Shown here one piece after another: positions 11,363-22,036 of a stretch of 55,671 bases of DNA. The position numbers were made by a program, and so were the translations under genes. Origin of the DNA: an uncultured Nitrosomonadales bacterium (GTDB lineage: Bacteria; Pseudomonadota; Gammaproteobacteria; Burkholderiales; Gallionellaceae); assembly GCA_903885165.1 (NCBI GenBank), contig CAISHO010000126.1, forward strand, positions 1-55,671, written 5' to 3'. Numbering within the stretch: position 1 is the first letter of the stretch; every line of letters starts with the position of its first letter. The notes under the pieces were generated by a model. That model searched no databases. It was not told the DNA's origin and worked only from the letters and a program-made list of their open reading frames with translations.

Positions 11363-12193
11363 ATGAAGAATACTCTACTCACCTCACTCTGTTTCCTCGC
11401 CTTCTCATTTTCAGTCTGGGCTGCACCGCAACCACACCCCGATCATGTGGTGCTGATCATCGAAGAGAACCACAGCTTCGATCAGATCATGGACAATACA
11501 CAAAAGGATTCTTACATCCATGCACTGGCCAAACGCGGCACGCTGTTTACCCAGTCTTATGGCATTGCGCACCCCAGCCAACCTAATTATCTGGCGCTGT
11601 TTTCCGGCTCAACCCACGGCGTGATAGACGATTATTGTCCATTCAACTTTACCGGCGACAACCTCGCTACCGCATTGATTGATAAGGGCCTGACTTTTAC
11701 CAGTTACTCCGAATTCATGCCGGTCGCGGGATTTCTAAAATGCAACTCTGGCCCCTATCAGCGGAAACACAATCCGGCCGCCGACTGGCAAGGCTCCCGC
11801 CTCCCTGCCTCGGTCAATCTGACCTTTGACGAGTTTCCGCAAGATTTTAGCAAACTGCCCACCGTGTCCTTCGTCATTCCAGACCAGAACAACGACATGC
11901 ACGACGGCAGTTTTGCCACCGCCGATGAGTGGCTGAAAACCCACATCGATCCTTACGTTTCCTGGGCGTTTAAGAACAATAGCCTGTTAATTTTGACATG
12001 GGATGAGGACAACGGCGCGACGGGTAACCATATTGTGACCCTCTTCATCGGGCCCATGGTCAAAACCGGCAGAAGCGCCCAACGTATCGACCACTACACG
12101 GTGCTGCGCACCCTGCTCGACTTCTACAACTTACCGGCATTGGGGGCATCAGCTGAAGCGGTCCCCATCAAGGGAATATGGGGAAAACCCTGA
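11363..12193 (+). CDS. Secreted phosphoesterase/acid phosphatase family protein
   Basis: Signal peptide; HVVLIIEENHSFDQIM, LLILTWDEDNGATGNHIVTLFIGP. Confidence 0.85.
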   Translation: MKNTLLTSLCFLAFSFSVWAAPQPHPDHVVLIIEENHSFDQIMDNTQKDSYIHALAKRGTLFTQSYGIAHPSQPNYLALFSGSTHGVIDDYCPFNFTGDNLATALIDKGLTFTSYSEFMPVAGFLKCNSGPYQRKHNPAADWQGSRLPASVNLTFDEFPQDFSKLPTVSFVIPDQNNDMHDGSFATADEWLKTHIDPYVSWAFKNNSLLILTWDEDNGATGNHIVTLFIGPMVKTGRSAQRIDHYTVLRTLLDFYNLPALGASAEAVPIKGIWGKP

Positions 12194-12365
12194 TATACAA
12201 AGGGGCGCTGTAATCCTCTCCATAAATCTGGTATTGTGACCCGCAGGTTGGATGCTGATCGTTTTTCCGTGCTTCTATTTCCAGACACACCAGAAATACG
12301 AACCATCATTCGCCAATCGACTTACACAGCGTTGAAGCCACCCATTTTAGAAAAGGATCTACTGA

Positions 12366-13583
12366 ATGAAAACATCGTATTTAGACTCTCATCCGGATGA
12401 AAATGGTTTTTTTGGCAAGTATGGTGGTTCATTTATCCCTCCTGTGCTGGAAGGTCCGTTTGCTGAAATCACCAAGGCCTATAAGGAGTTAAAGAACTCC
12501 CCCGCGTTTATTAATGAACTGAAATACGTTCGTAAGCATTATCAGGGCCGTCCTACCCCGGTGTCTTTTGCAAAAAACCTCACCGAACATTGTGGCGGAG
12601 CAAAAATCTATCTTAAACGTGAAGACCTGAACCACACCGGCGCACACAAATTGAACCACTGTATGGCGGAAGTGATTCTGGCCAAACATTTAGGGAAGAA
12701 ACGCGTCATCGCTGAAACCGGTGCCGGACAGCATGGCGTGGCACTTGCAACCGCCGCCGCTTATTTTGGCCTGGAATGTGAAATTCACATGGGGGAGGTG
12801 GACATTATTAAAGAACATCCGAATGTCGTCCGGATGAAGATTTTAGGGGCGCGCGTGGTACCTGCGACCCACGGCCTGAAAACACTGAAAGAGGCGGTCG
12901 ACTCCGCCTTTTCGGAGTACATAAAAGATCCAATTAATTCAATCTATTGCATCGGTTCGGTAGTCGGCCCTCATCCATTCCCGATGATGGTCAGAGACTT
13001 TCAGTCGGTGATCGGATTTGAAGCCAAAGAGCAGTTTGAGGAGATGGAAGGCAAACTGCCTGACAATGTGATCGCCTGTGTCGGTGGCGGCTCAAATGCC
13101 ATGGGCATATTTGCGGGATTTATCGATGATGCCACCGTGAATTTATACGGCGTAGAACCTATGGGCAGAGGTGAAAAACTGGGCGATCATGCGGCTACTT
13201 TAACCTATGGTGTAGAGGGCATCATGCATGGATTTAATTCGATTATGCTCAAGGATGCCAACGGCGAGCCAGCCCCGGTTTATTCGATAGGCTCGGGGAT
13301 CGATTATCCGTCTGTCGGCCCTGAACATGCTTATCTCAAAGAGATCGGCAGAACCAAAGTCGGGCTGTGTAACGATGATGAGGCGGTGGATGCTTTTTAC
13401 AAGCTTTCACAACTGGAAGGCATCATTCCCGCTTTGGAGTCGGCCCATGCGGTTGCCTATGCGATGAAGCTGGCCAAGACCTTGGGTAAAGACCAGACAA
13501 TTCTGGTTAACTTAAGCGGCAGGGGCGACAAGGATATTGATTTTGTGGTCGAAAATTATCCTATTCCGAATGCGAAATTTTAA
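12366..13583 (+). CDS. Divergent tryptophan synthase beta chain-like protein, no adjacent trpA
   Basis: HTGAHKLNH (PLP lysine), [26 protein letters not shown]. Confidence 0.88.
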   Translation: MKTSYLDSHPDENGFFGKYGGSFIPPVLEGPFAEITKAYKELKNSPAFINELKYVRKHYQGRPTPVSFAKNLTEHCGGAKIYLKREDLNHTGAHKLNHCMAEVILAKHLGKKRVIAETGAGQHGVALATAAAYFGLECEIHMGEVDIIKEHPNVVRMKILGARVVPATHGLKTLKEAVDSAFSEYIKDPINSIYCIGSVVGPHPFPMMVRDFQSVIGFEAKEQFEEMEGKLPDNVIACVGGGSNAMGIFAGFIDDATVNLYGVEPMGRGEKLGDHAATLTYGVEGIMHGFNSIMLKDANGEPAPVYSIGSGIDYPSVGPEHAYLKEIGRTKVGLCNDDEAVDAFYKLSQLEGIIPALESAHAVAYAMKLAKTLGKDQTILVNLSGRGDKDIDFVVENYPIPNAKF

Positions 13584-13598
13584 TTTCAACTAAAAAAT

Positions 13599-13646
13599 CG
13601 CTGTCAGGGCAGCAAGATACTTTTTGGCGGTCTGACAGCGCTTTTC
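13599..13646 (+). terminator. Terminator-like hairpin after the trpB-like gene
   Basis: CGCTGTCAG (13599-13607)/CTGACAGCG (13632-13640) followed by CTTTTCG. Confidence 0.6.
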
Positions 13647-13735
13647 GCTAAAATAACGCAAAATTATTTAAAATCAATACTATACAATAAAAAAAGTCTT
13701 GCATCAAAAATCAATGCAAGACGCGATTCCGGTAA

Positions 13736-14510
<775 letters not shown>

Positions 14511-14514
<4 letters not shown>

Positions 14515-15053
14515 TGCACTTGCCCTATCAATTGGTAATACACCTGCCCCGCCCGGCCCGACTTGAGCACCTGCCAGGGCAGCGGCACCTCAAACGGCGC
14601 TCCGGTTTCTACATACACCACGCCATTTTCCGTCAGTCGTTGCGGCAAGACCTCCAGCAACTTCGGCAAAAAATCGCTGACAAACGGCGGATCCAGAAAA
14701 ATCACGTCAAAACGCAGCCCGTCACGCAGCGCGGAGGCGAATTCTAGCCCATCCTGATGCCGTAGCGCTATATTAGAACATCCTAATTTAGTGATATTTT
14801 CGCGTAATGCACGGAATACCAGCGCATTTTTCTCAACCATGACCACCTGTTCGGCACCTCTGGACGCGGCTTCTATCCCCAAAGCACCGCTGCCGGCAAA
14901 CAAATCCAGACACGTTTTTCCGTACAAGGTTTGCCCCAACCAATTGAACAAAGTCTCGCGCACCCGATCCGGGGTCGGACGCAAACCGTCCGCATCCGGA
15001 AAATGAATCACGCGACTGCGCCACTCGCCGCCACCGATCCTGAGCTTATTTAT
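14511..15053 (-). CDS. rsmD: 16S rRNA (guanine(966)-N(2))-methyltransferase RsmD; N-terminus extended past the 15011 GTG, possible AUA start at 15053
   Basis: DPPF motif (FLDPPFV), [16 protein letters not shown]; in-frame upstream codons give [15 protein letters not shown], matching the family N-terminal motif. Confidence 0.88.
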
Positions 15054-16378
15054 TTTGCACTCCCCGAGTCTGTTTCCGGTGCGCCGACGATCACCGTGGC
15101 CATTTTCTCAGGATGTATGTGACGCGCATAGGCGCTGCGTATTTGAGCTACCGTCACTTTTTCAACCCGTGAAGTAAAATCGTCCAGATAAGTCAGCGGC
15201 ATATCGTAGAAACCAATAATACTCAAATAATCCAATATCTTACGATTACTGTCTATGCGCAGCGGGAAGCCGCCGACGATATTCTGTTTAGCCGCAGTCA
15301 ATTCTTTCTCGGTTGGTCCCTTGGCGACAAATTCCGCCACGGTCTTACGCACCAGTGCTAGCGCGCCGTCAGCCTGTTCTTTCTTGGTTTGCAGACCGAT
15401 CTGGAAAGCGCCCGGTTGCTTGAGCGGCATGAAATAGCTGTAGACGCTATACGCCAGACCTCGCTTTTCGCGCACCTCATTCATCAGACGCGACACGAAC
15501 CCACCGCCGCCCAGAATGTAATTGCCCACATACAGCGGGAAATAGTCCGGATCGTTGCGCGACATGCCCGGCACACCGATCAGAATATGGCTCTGGCTAG
15601 CCGGATGAAAGATGCGCAACTCAGAGTACGGGATCTTCATCGCAACGGCAGGCAACGCGGCAACACCTGAGCCTGCCGGCAATTGCGCGGTGAGCTGCTG
15701 TGCGATCGCTTCGGCTTGTGCATGGGTCACATCACCCATGATGGCGACCACCGATTGAGACGCGTTGTAGTGAGCAAGATAGAATGCCTTCAACTCGGCT
15801 GTGGTGATTTGCTCGACACCGGGAACGTCGCCCGAGACGGGCAAGGCATAAGGATGATTACCAAACACGGCCTTTTGAAAGGCCTTGTCCGCAATGGCTT
15901 CCGGCTTAGTCTCGGCTTCTTTCAACGCAGAGAGCAAACGCGTCTTCTCACGTGCCAGTATCGCGTCCGGAAATACCGGATGTTGCAGCACCTGCGCCAT
16001 GATCCTCAAGGCCTCATCGCGTTCAGTGGCATGGCTCAGGGTGCGCAGTGAAACACTTGCTCTATCCTGATCGAAGCTACCACCCAATTGCGCGCCGATA
16101 TCCGCCATGCCGCGTGAAATATCATCTTCGCTCAAACCATCCGCACCCTGATCCAGCAACGCATGGGTCATGCCCGCCACGCCGGATTTGGCAACCTGAT
16201 CGTAACTGCTGCCCGCCGGGACGCTGACTGCCACATCCAGCATAGGAATGTCGTGATCTTCGACAAACAATACGCGAGCGCCACTCGCACTCTGCCAGTG
16301 CTGAATATGCGGCGTGGCAAAAGCGTTGCCAACTGCAAAGCACAAAGCGGCTACCGCCAATAGTTTATTAATGAACAT
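15050..16378 (-). CDS. M16 family peptidase-like subunit lacking the HxxEH zinc motif
   Basis: GVAGMTHALLDQGA in place of HxxEH; C-terminal REKRGLAYSVYSYF; signal peptide. Confidence 0.9.
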   Translation of the reverse strand: MFINKLLAVAALCFAVGNAFATPHIQHWQSASGARVLFVEDHDIPMLDVAVSVPAGSSYDQVAKSGVAGMTHALLDQGADGLSEDDISRGMADIGAQLGGSFDQDRASVSLRTLSHATERDEALRIMAQVLQHPVFPDAILAREKTRLLSALKEAETKPEAIADKAFQKAVFGNHPYALPVSGDVPGVEQITTAELKAFYLAHYNASQSVVAIMGDVTHAQAEAIAQQLTAQLPAGSGVAALPAVAMKIPYSELRIFHPASQSHILIGVPGMSRNDPDYFPLYVGNYILGGGGFVSRLMNEVREKRGLAYSVYSYFMPLKQPGAFQIGLQTKKEQADGALALVRKTVAEFVAKGPTEKELTAAKQNIVGGFPLRIDSNRKILDYLSIIGFYDMPLTYLDDFTSRVEKVTVAQIRSAYARHIHPEKMATVIVGAPETDSGSAK

Positions 16379-17726
16379 GAGCCGCTCCTTCTATCTTGTG
16401 TTTCGGCTTGCCGGACAACGGTTGCGGATCGAGCACCGCAACGGTCAGATTATCATCCTGCAAATACGTCTGTGCGACCTGGCGCACCTGCTCTGCGGTG
16501 ACACCCTGCAATTTCTCCAGCATCACCGGTATCGCCTTGTAGCCCAAACCGATCGACTCCATCTGGCCGATCTGCATCGCCTGATAGAACACGGAATCGA
16601 GTTTGTAGACTTCACCCGCCATCACCTGTGCCTTGACGCGTTTCAACTCTTCTTCACTGATACCGTCTTTCACCAGTTGAGCGATTTCAGCTCGCAGCGC
16701 CGTTTCCATCTCGGCAACCGTTTTGCCTGCGGTAGGTGTTGCCTCCAGGGTGAACAAACCGGGACCGCGCGAAGTCGAGTCGTAACCTACGCCAACCGAA
16801 CTTGCGATCTGCTGTTCACGCACCAGATGTTTGTTGAGCCAGGCCGATTCGTTACCGCCCAACACCCCGGCTAGCATCTCCAGCGCATAAGGCTGCCAGT
16901 CCAGTTTGGGATCGAGGATATTCGGCGCATGGTAACTCATCACCAGCAGCGGCAATTCAGCCGGCGCTTTGACCACCATGCGCTTGATACCGACCTGAGC
17001 CGGCTCGGTAAACTGGCGACGGACGGGCTGCACCTGACGTGGAATTCCACCGTAATAGCGCTCGGCCAGGGCAAACACCTGCTTGGCGTGTACGTCCCCC
17101 GCGATGACCAGCGTGGCGTTGTTCGGTGCATACCATTGTTGATACCAGGCTTGGGCGTCATGGACATTCATCTGCTCAAGATCGCTCATCCAGCCGATCA
17201 CCGGATGCTGATAAGGATGCTCCTGATAGATAGCCGCCATCATCTTCTCCTGCAACAAGGCATGCGGTTCGTCGTCGGTGCGCATGCGGCGTTCCTCCAT
17301 CACCACTTTGATTTCCTTGGCAAATTCTTTCGCGGACAGATTCAGATTGTGCATGCGATCGGATTCGAGTTTCATCGCCAGCGGCAACTTGGACTTATGC
17401 AGTTGCTGAAAATAGGCGGTGTAATCGTTGCTGGTAAAGGCATTCTCACGCCCGCCTGCCGCCGCGATGCGACGTGAAAACTCGCCGGCCGGCACCAAAT
17501 GTGTACCCTTGAACATCAAATGTTCCAGGGCGTGAGCGACACCTGTCTTACCGGTACGTTCATCCATGCTGCCAGCCTTGTACCAGATTTGCTGCACAAT
17601 AACGGGCGCGCGGTGATCTTCTTTCACCACCACTTTGAGCCCGTTTGACAAGGTGCGCTCGGCAACTTCGGTGCAAATTGCCTGTTGCGACCACAACAGC
17701 AACAATGCTACGCAATAAATCCTCAT
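16368..17726 (-). CDS. M16 family zinc metallopeptidase
   Basis: GVAHALEHLMFKGT (HxxEH); signal peptide. Confidence 0.93.
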   Translation of the reverse strand: MRIYCVALLLLWSQQAICTEVAERTLSNGLKVVVKEDHRAPVIVQQIWYKAGSMDERTGKTGVAHALEHLMFKGTHLVPAGEFSRRIAAAGGRENAFTSNDYTAYFQQLHKSKLPLAMKLESDRMHNLNLSAKEFAKEIKVVMEERRMRTDDEPHALLQEKMMAAIYQEHPYQHPVIGWMSDLEQMNVHDAQAWYQQWYAPNNATLVIAGDVHAKQVFALAERYYGGIPRQVQPVRRQFTEPAQVGIKRMVVKAPAELPLLVMSYHAPNILDPKLDWQPYALEMLAGVLGGNESAWLNKHLVREQQIASSVGVGYDSTSRGPGLFTLEATPTAGKTVAEMETALRAEIAQLVKDGISEEELKRVKAQVMAGEVYKLDSVFYQAMQIGQMESIGLGYKAIPVMLEKLQGVTAEQVRQVAQTYLQDDNLTVAVLDPQPLSGKPKHKIEGAAHVH

Positions 17727-17770
17727 AATCCCTCACCTCACAACGCCTAATCGGCATAAAATAACAAAAA

Positions 17771-17789
17771 CAGCCACAAGAAGTGGCTG
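17771..17789. other. Hairpin in the divergent intergenic region between the M16 gene and ftsY
   Basis: CAGCCAC/GTGGCTG stem; T-rich on minus-strand 3' side. Confidence 0.45.
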
Positions 17790-17831
17790 TGTCTATTATG
17801 CCCCAACTCTTGCTATCGGAACGCATCCCAA

Positions 17832-18803
17832 ATGTTTAGTTTTTTAAAAAAGAATACCCCCGATAAAATCACGGCAACCATCGTCGACAAACCCACACGC
17901 AGTTGGGTTGAACGGCTCAAATCCGGCCTTGCCCGCACCGGCAACCAATTAGCTGATTTATTCAGCCGGGGCGGCAAGATTGACGAAGAACTCTACGAAG
18001 AGCTCGAAACCATCCTGATTACGTCGGATGTCGGCATGGATGCAACGGGCGCACTGCTGGCCGATCTGCGCCGCCACGTCAAAGAGCACAAACTATCAGA
18101 AGCCGCCGACCTCAAAGCCGGGCTGGCTCATTGCCTGCTCAAACTGCTCAAGCCGCTGGCCGTCCCTTTGCAAGCCGACACACACAAACCCTTTGTCATC
18201 ATGATGATAGGCGTGAACGGGGCGGGGAAAACCACTTCGATCGGCAAACTGGCCAAATACTTTCAGGGACAGGGACTGTCCGTACTCTTAGCTGCCGGGG
18301 ACACTTTCCGCGCGGCAGCCCGTGAACAACTGATGACCTGGGGCGAGCGCAACAACGTCACCGTGATCGCGCAGCAAAGCGGCGATGCGGCAGCGGTCAT
18401 TTACGATGCAGTCCATGCCGCGCAGGCGCGCAAAATCGACGTAGTGCTGGCCGATACGGCGGGACGCCTGACGACTCAGGCGCATCTCATGGAAGAGATC
18501 AAAAAGGTCAAGCGCGTCATCGCCAAGGTATTGCCCGAGGCGCCGCATGAAGTGCTGCTGGTACTGGATGCCAACACCGGACAAAACGCGCTGAGTCAGG
18601 TCAAAGCCTTCGATCAGGCGCTTGGGGTGACCGGACTGATCCTGACTAAACTCGATGGCACAGCCAAAGGAGGAGTGATAGCCGCCATCGCCCGCGCCCA
18701 TCCGATTCCGATCCGCTTCATCGGCGTGGGTGAAGGACTGGATGATCTGCGCCCCTTTGTCGCCGAAGAATTCGTCCAGGCTTTGCTGGGGATGTCTGCA
18801 TGA
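17832..18803 (+). CDS. ftsY: Signal recognition particle receptor FtsY
   Basis: GVNGAGKTTSIGKLAKYF, DTAGRLTTQAHLMEEIKK, LTKLDGTAKGG. Confidence 0.97.
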   Translation: MFSFLKKNTPDKITATIVDKPTRSWVERLKSGLARTGNQLADLFSRGGKIDEELYEELETILITSDVGMDATGALLADLRRHVKEHKLSEAADLKAGLAHCLLKLLKPLAVPLQADTHKPFVIMMIGVNGAGKTTSIGKLAKYFQGQGLSVLLAAGDTFRAAAREQLMTWGERNNVTVIAQQSGDAAAVIYDAVHAAQARKIDVVLADTAGRLTTQAHLMEEIKKVKRVIAKVLPEAPHEVLLVLDANTGQNALSQVKAFDQALGVTGLILTKLDGTAKGGVIAAIARAHPIPIRFIGVGEGLDDLRPFVAEEFVQALLGMSA

Positions 18804-19540
18804 TCACCTTTAATCAAGTCAGCAAACGCTATTCCAGTGGCTTTGAGGCGTTAAAACAAGTCTCCTTCGAACTTGAAAAAGGCGAAATGGCCTTTTTGAC
18901 TGGCCATTCAGGGGCAGGCAAGAGCACCCTATTGAAACTCATTGCAGCGATCGAACGTCCCAATTCCGGCTCCGTACTGGTCAACAACCAGAATGTCAGC
19001 GCCCTCAAGCGCGCAGCACTGCCCTATCTGCGCCGCAACTTAGGCATTATTTTTCAGGATCACAAACTCTTGTTCGATCGCAACGTATTCGACAATGTGC
19101 TGCTCCCCCTGCAAATCTGCGGTTTCGATCATCGCGAGAGCAGCAAACGGGTCCGCGCAGCACTGGATAAGGTCGGTTTGTTAAAACGCGAAAAAACCAA
19201 CCCCATCGCGCTGTCAGGCGGTGAACAACAGCGTCTGTGCATCGCGCGCGCCATTGTCAATCGACCGTCCATCTTGTTAGCGGACGAACCGACCGGCAAT
19301 CTGGATGCAGAATATGCTCAGGAAATTATGAATATATTCAAATCCTTCCATCAGGTCGGCGTAACGCTGTTGATTTCGACGCATGATGCGGGAGTACTGC
19401 GTGACAACCAGATACGTGTGATTGCACTCAAACAAGGTGAAATACAAACTTCTACGGCCACACCTATCTCTGACGAACAACACGTTGAGCAAACCTGCCT
19501 GCCTACTCACCCTGCAACCGAAGAAAACGAACCCGCATGA
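18800..19540 (+). CDS. ftsE: Cell division ATP-binding protein FtsE
   Basis: [36 protein letters not shown]; follows ftsY. Confidence 0.96.
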   Translation: MITFNQVSKRYSSGFEALKQVSFELEKGEMAFLTGHSGAGKSTLLKLIAAIERPNSGSVLVNNQNVSALKRAALPYLRRNLGIIFQDHKLLFDRNVFDNVLLPLQICGFDHRESSKRVRAALDKVGLLKREKTNPIALSGGEQQRLCIARAIVNRPSILLADEPTGNLDAEYAQEIMNIFKSFHQVGVTLLISTHDAGVLRDNQIRVIALKQGEIQTSTATPISDEQHVEQTCLPTHPATEENEPA

Positions 19541-20442
19541 TGCACGCACTCGCCCAAAAATTCAGCACCCTACTGATCGCCTTTCGACGAATCTTCGCCT
19601 CCCCCGTAGCCGGCATTCTCAATATTCTGGTGATTGGCATTGCGCTCAGCCTGCCAACCGGTATGTATCTGTTACTGCAAAACGCACAAGGACTGGTCGC
19701 ACAAATATCCGGTGCACCACAGATTAGTCTGTTTCTGGCGATGGATACCACACAAGAAGAAGCGGGTAAACTTCGAAAACAACTGGGGCAGCACAACCGG
19801 ATCGCCAATGCGGAATTCATTTCACGCGGCTTGGCACTGGAAAAACTCAAAGAGAGCACTGGCCTTGAAGATGTCATCGCAGGACTAGGCAACAATCCGC
19901 TACCTGATGCCTACATCATCACACCCAAGCAGACGGATGCCAAATCGCTGGAAGATCTGCGCAACGAGCTCCAACGACTACCCGCTGTTGAGCACGCGCA
20001 ACTCGATTCGGCGTGGGCGTACAAAATGGAAGCCTTGTTAGAATTTGCCCGCATCGCGGTGCTGATATTGGCCAGCTTGCTGAGCCTGGGACTGATTGCC
20101 ATCACCTTCAACACAATACGACTGCAAATTCTCACACAAGATGATGAAATTCAGGTTTCAGGACTCATAGGTGCAACCGATGCATTCATCCGTCGGCCCT
20201 TCCTCTACTTCGGCGCAATGCAGGGTTTGATAGGCGGCATAGCGGCCTGGCTAATCATCGCTATCAGCCTGCTTTTTCTCAAAGCGCCGCTCGCCACCCT
20301 GTCACAACTTTACGCCAGCAATTTCACCCTGCATCCCTTGTCCATGGCAGACAGTTTTTCTTTATTGCTTTTCTCTGTATACCTGGGATGGCTGGGTGCC
20401 TGGCTGTCAGTTGGTCGTCATTTGTCGCGTATGGCCCATTAA
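19537..20442 (+). CDS. ftsX: Cell division permease-like protein FtsX
   Basis: 4-TM protein following ftsE, QDDEIQVSGLIGATDAFIRRPFLYFGAMQGLIGG. Confidence 0.94.
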   Translation: MMHALAQKFSTLLIAFRRIFASPVAGILNILVIGIALSLPTGMYLLLQNAQGLVAQISGAPQISLFLAMDTTQEEAGKLRKQLGQHNRIANAEFISRGLALEKLKESTGLEDVIAGLGNNPLPDAYIITPKQTDAKSLEDLRNELQRLPAVEHAQLDSAWAYKMEALLEFARIAVLILASLLSLGLIAITFNTIRLQILTQDDEIQVSGLIGATDAFIRRPFLYFGAMQGLIGGIAAWLIIAISLLFLKAPLATLSQLYASNFTLHPLSMADSFSLLLFSVYLGWLGAWLSVGRHLSRMAH

Positions 20443-20564
20443 CGGGTGACAGGTGCAAAGTTAGTTGACAGCCACGCTTTTTTTAAGAACAATAGACGAC
20501 CTTTTTACGATGCGATAGCCTATACTGTCGATAAGTGTCAACACCTAACAAAACTGGAGTCATC

Positions 20565-20744
20565 ATGGAACAATCGAACTGCAAAAAAATGGTACCTGCA
20601 CTGCTGGTTGCAATCGCTTTATTTTTGGTGGGTGGCTTTTTCCTCAGCAAAGAACTGGGCATGATCTGTGTGATCTTTGGCATCGCCATTGCAGGCTGGG
20701 GCGCAGGCAGCGTGATGGACTCAGAAACACCTGCTTCAGAGTAA
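20565..20744 (+). CDS. Small (about 59 aa) two-TM hypothetical protein
   Basis: MEQSNCKKMVPALLVAIALFLVGGFFLSKELGMICVIFGIAIAGWGAGSVMDSETPASE; GGAG about 5 nt upstream of ATG. Confidence 0.65.
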   Translation: MEQSNCKKMVPALLVAIALFLVGGFFLSKELGMICVIFGIAIAGWGAGSVMDSETPASE

Positions 20745-20829
20745 TTTTAAGACATTCATATCGACCTGAGCTTGACCACTTTATTCAGCGCATTACCACT
20801 TGAATAAATAGCCACTATCAATACCCATG

Positions 20830-20855
20830 AAATGTCCGGTTAAAAACGGACATTT
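20830..20855. promoter_or_regulatory. 9-bp inverted repeat upstream of rpoH (terminator or leader structure)
   Basis: AAATGTCCG / CGGACATTT, 8-nt loop. Confidence 0.45.
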
Positions 20856-20938
20856 CTCACCACCACAGGATGAACCAAATTCCATCCTGGCACTCTCAGG
20901 CAGCGTGTTTGAATGAACTTGTTTAGGAGGATTTTCCG

Positions 20939-21799
20939 ATGAATTTCGCAACCAGTTTACCCGTACCCACAGGCGCTGGCAGTCTGGAAAGTTATATCCA
21001 GCTGGTGAAACGCTTTTCTGTGTTGTCACAGGAAGAGGAATTCACACTGGCCACGCGTTACCGCAATGACAACGATCTTGATGCAGCGCGTCAATTGGTC
21101 ATGTCTCACCTGCGCGTCGTTGTTAGCGTGGCGCGCGGCTACGCGGGCTATGGACTCCCTCAGGCAGATCTGGTTCAGGAAGGCAATATCGGACTGATGA
21201 AGGCCGTTAAGCATTACGATCCTGACTATGGCGTGCGCCTGGTTTCCTTCGCCCTGCATTGGATACGCGCCGAGATCAATGAATTTGTGGTACGCAACTG
21301 GCGCATGGTCAAAATTGCGACCACCAAGGCGCAGCGTAAACTGTTCTTCAACTTGCGTAGCCTGAAGCAAGGCTTGGGTTCCCTCAAACCGCAACAGATC
21401 AGTGAAATCGCCACACAACTAAACGTCAGCGAGAAGGACGTGATTGAAATGGAGTCGCGCTTCGCGGGTCACGAAGTCGCACTTGACCCTCAAGGTGCGG
21501 ATGAAGAGGATAGTTACTCACCCATCCAGTATTTAGCGGATAACGAAGAGCACGAACCGTCAAATATTCTGGAAAGCACAGAAAATGAGCGACTGCAGAC
21601 GACCGGCCTTGCAAACGCACTGGCAAGCTTAGATGAGCGCAGCCGACGTATCGTAGAGGCACGCTGGCTCAATGAAGACAGCAGCGCAACCTTGCACGAA
21701 CTGGCCGCAGAATTCAATGTGTCAGCAGAGCGCATCCGTCAGATCGAACAAAAAGCCTTGAGCAAGATGCAGACAGCGCTGACCTTGAAAGCCGCTTAA
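20939..21799 (+). CDS. rpoH: RNA polymerase sigma-32 factor
   Basis: YIQLVKRFSVLSQEEEFTLATRYRNDNDLDAARQLVMSHLRVVVSVARGYAGYGLPQADLVQEGNIGLMKAVK; RpoH box-like QRKLFFNLRSLK; follows ftsX. Confidence 0.97.
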   Translation: MNFATSLPVPTGAGSLESYIQLVKRFSVLSQEEEFTLATRYRNDNDLDAARQLVMSHLRVVVSVARGYAGYGLPQADLVQEGNIGLMKAVKHYDPDYGVRLVSFALHWIRAEINEFVVRNWRMVKIATTKAQRKLFFNLRSLKQGLGSLKPQQISEIATQLNVSEKDVIEMESRFAGHEVALDPQGADEEDSYSPIQYLADNEEHEPSNILESTENERLQTTGLANALASLDERSRRIVEARWLNEDSSATLHELAAEFNVSAERIRQIEQKALSKMQTALTLKAA

Positions 21800-21820
21800 A
21801 CCTAAAAACCGCAGCTCAAG

Positions 21821-21949
21821 CCACAGAGTTCACAGAGAACGCCAAGAGTTACATTGGTTTTATACTTTTTGCCGCCTCACCCAAAAGGTGTTTGATAAAA
21901 TGTAAATAACTATTTGTTTTTACTCGTTTAACTCGGTGTTCTCTGTGGC
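21821..21949. repeat. Dispersed CACAGAG-type intergenic element, copy 1
   Basis: CCACAGAGTTCACAGAGAACGCC at the left and GGTGTTCTCTGTGGCC at the right form inverted ends. Confidence 0.6.
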
Positions 21950-21992
21950 CAAATTCTTTTTATAGGTTAAACAACCTGCTTCCCCAGAACGT

Positions 21993-22020
21993 AAAAAAGC
22001 CGCACATGTGCGGCTTTTTT
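21993..22020. terminator. Bidirectional rho-independent terminator between rpoH and sspB
   Basis: AAAAAAGCCGCACATGTGCGGCTTTTTT, perfect palindrome with A/T tracts. Confidence 0.9.
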
Positions 22021-22036
22021 ATTTAGTACCAAACTA

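Noticed and set aside
15050-16378. Second M16 gene as a decayed pseudogene because HxxEH is missing
   Set aside because: Full length with conserved C-terminal motif; paired active/inactive M16 subunits are a known arrangement.
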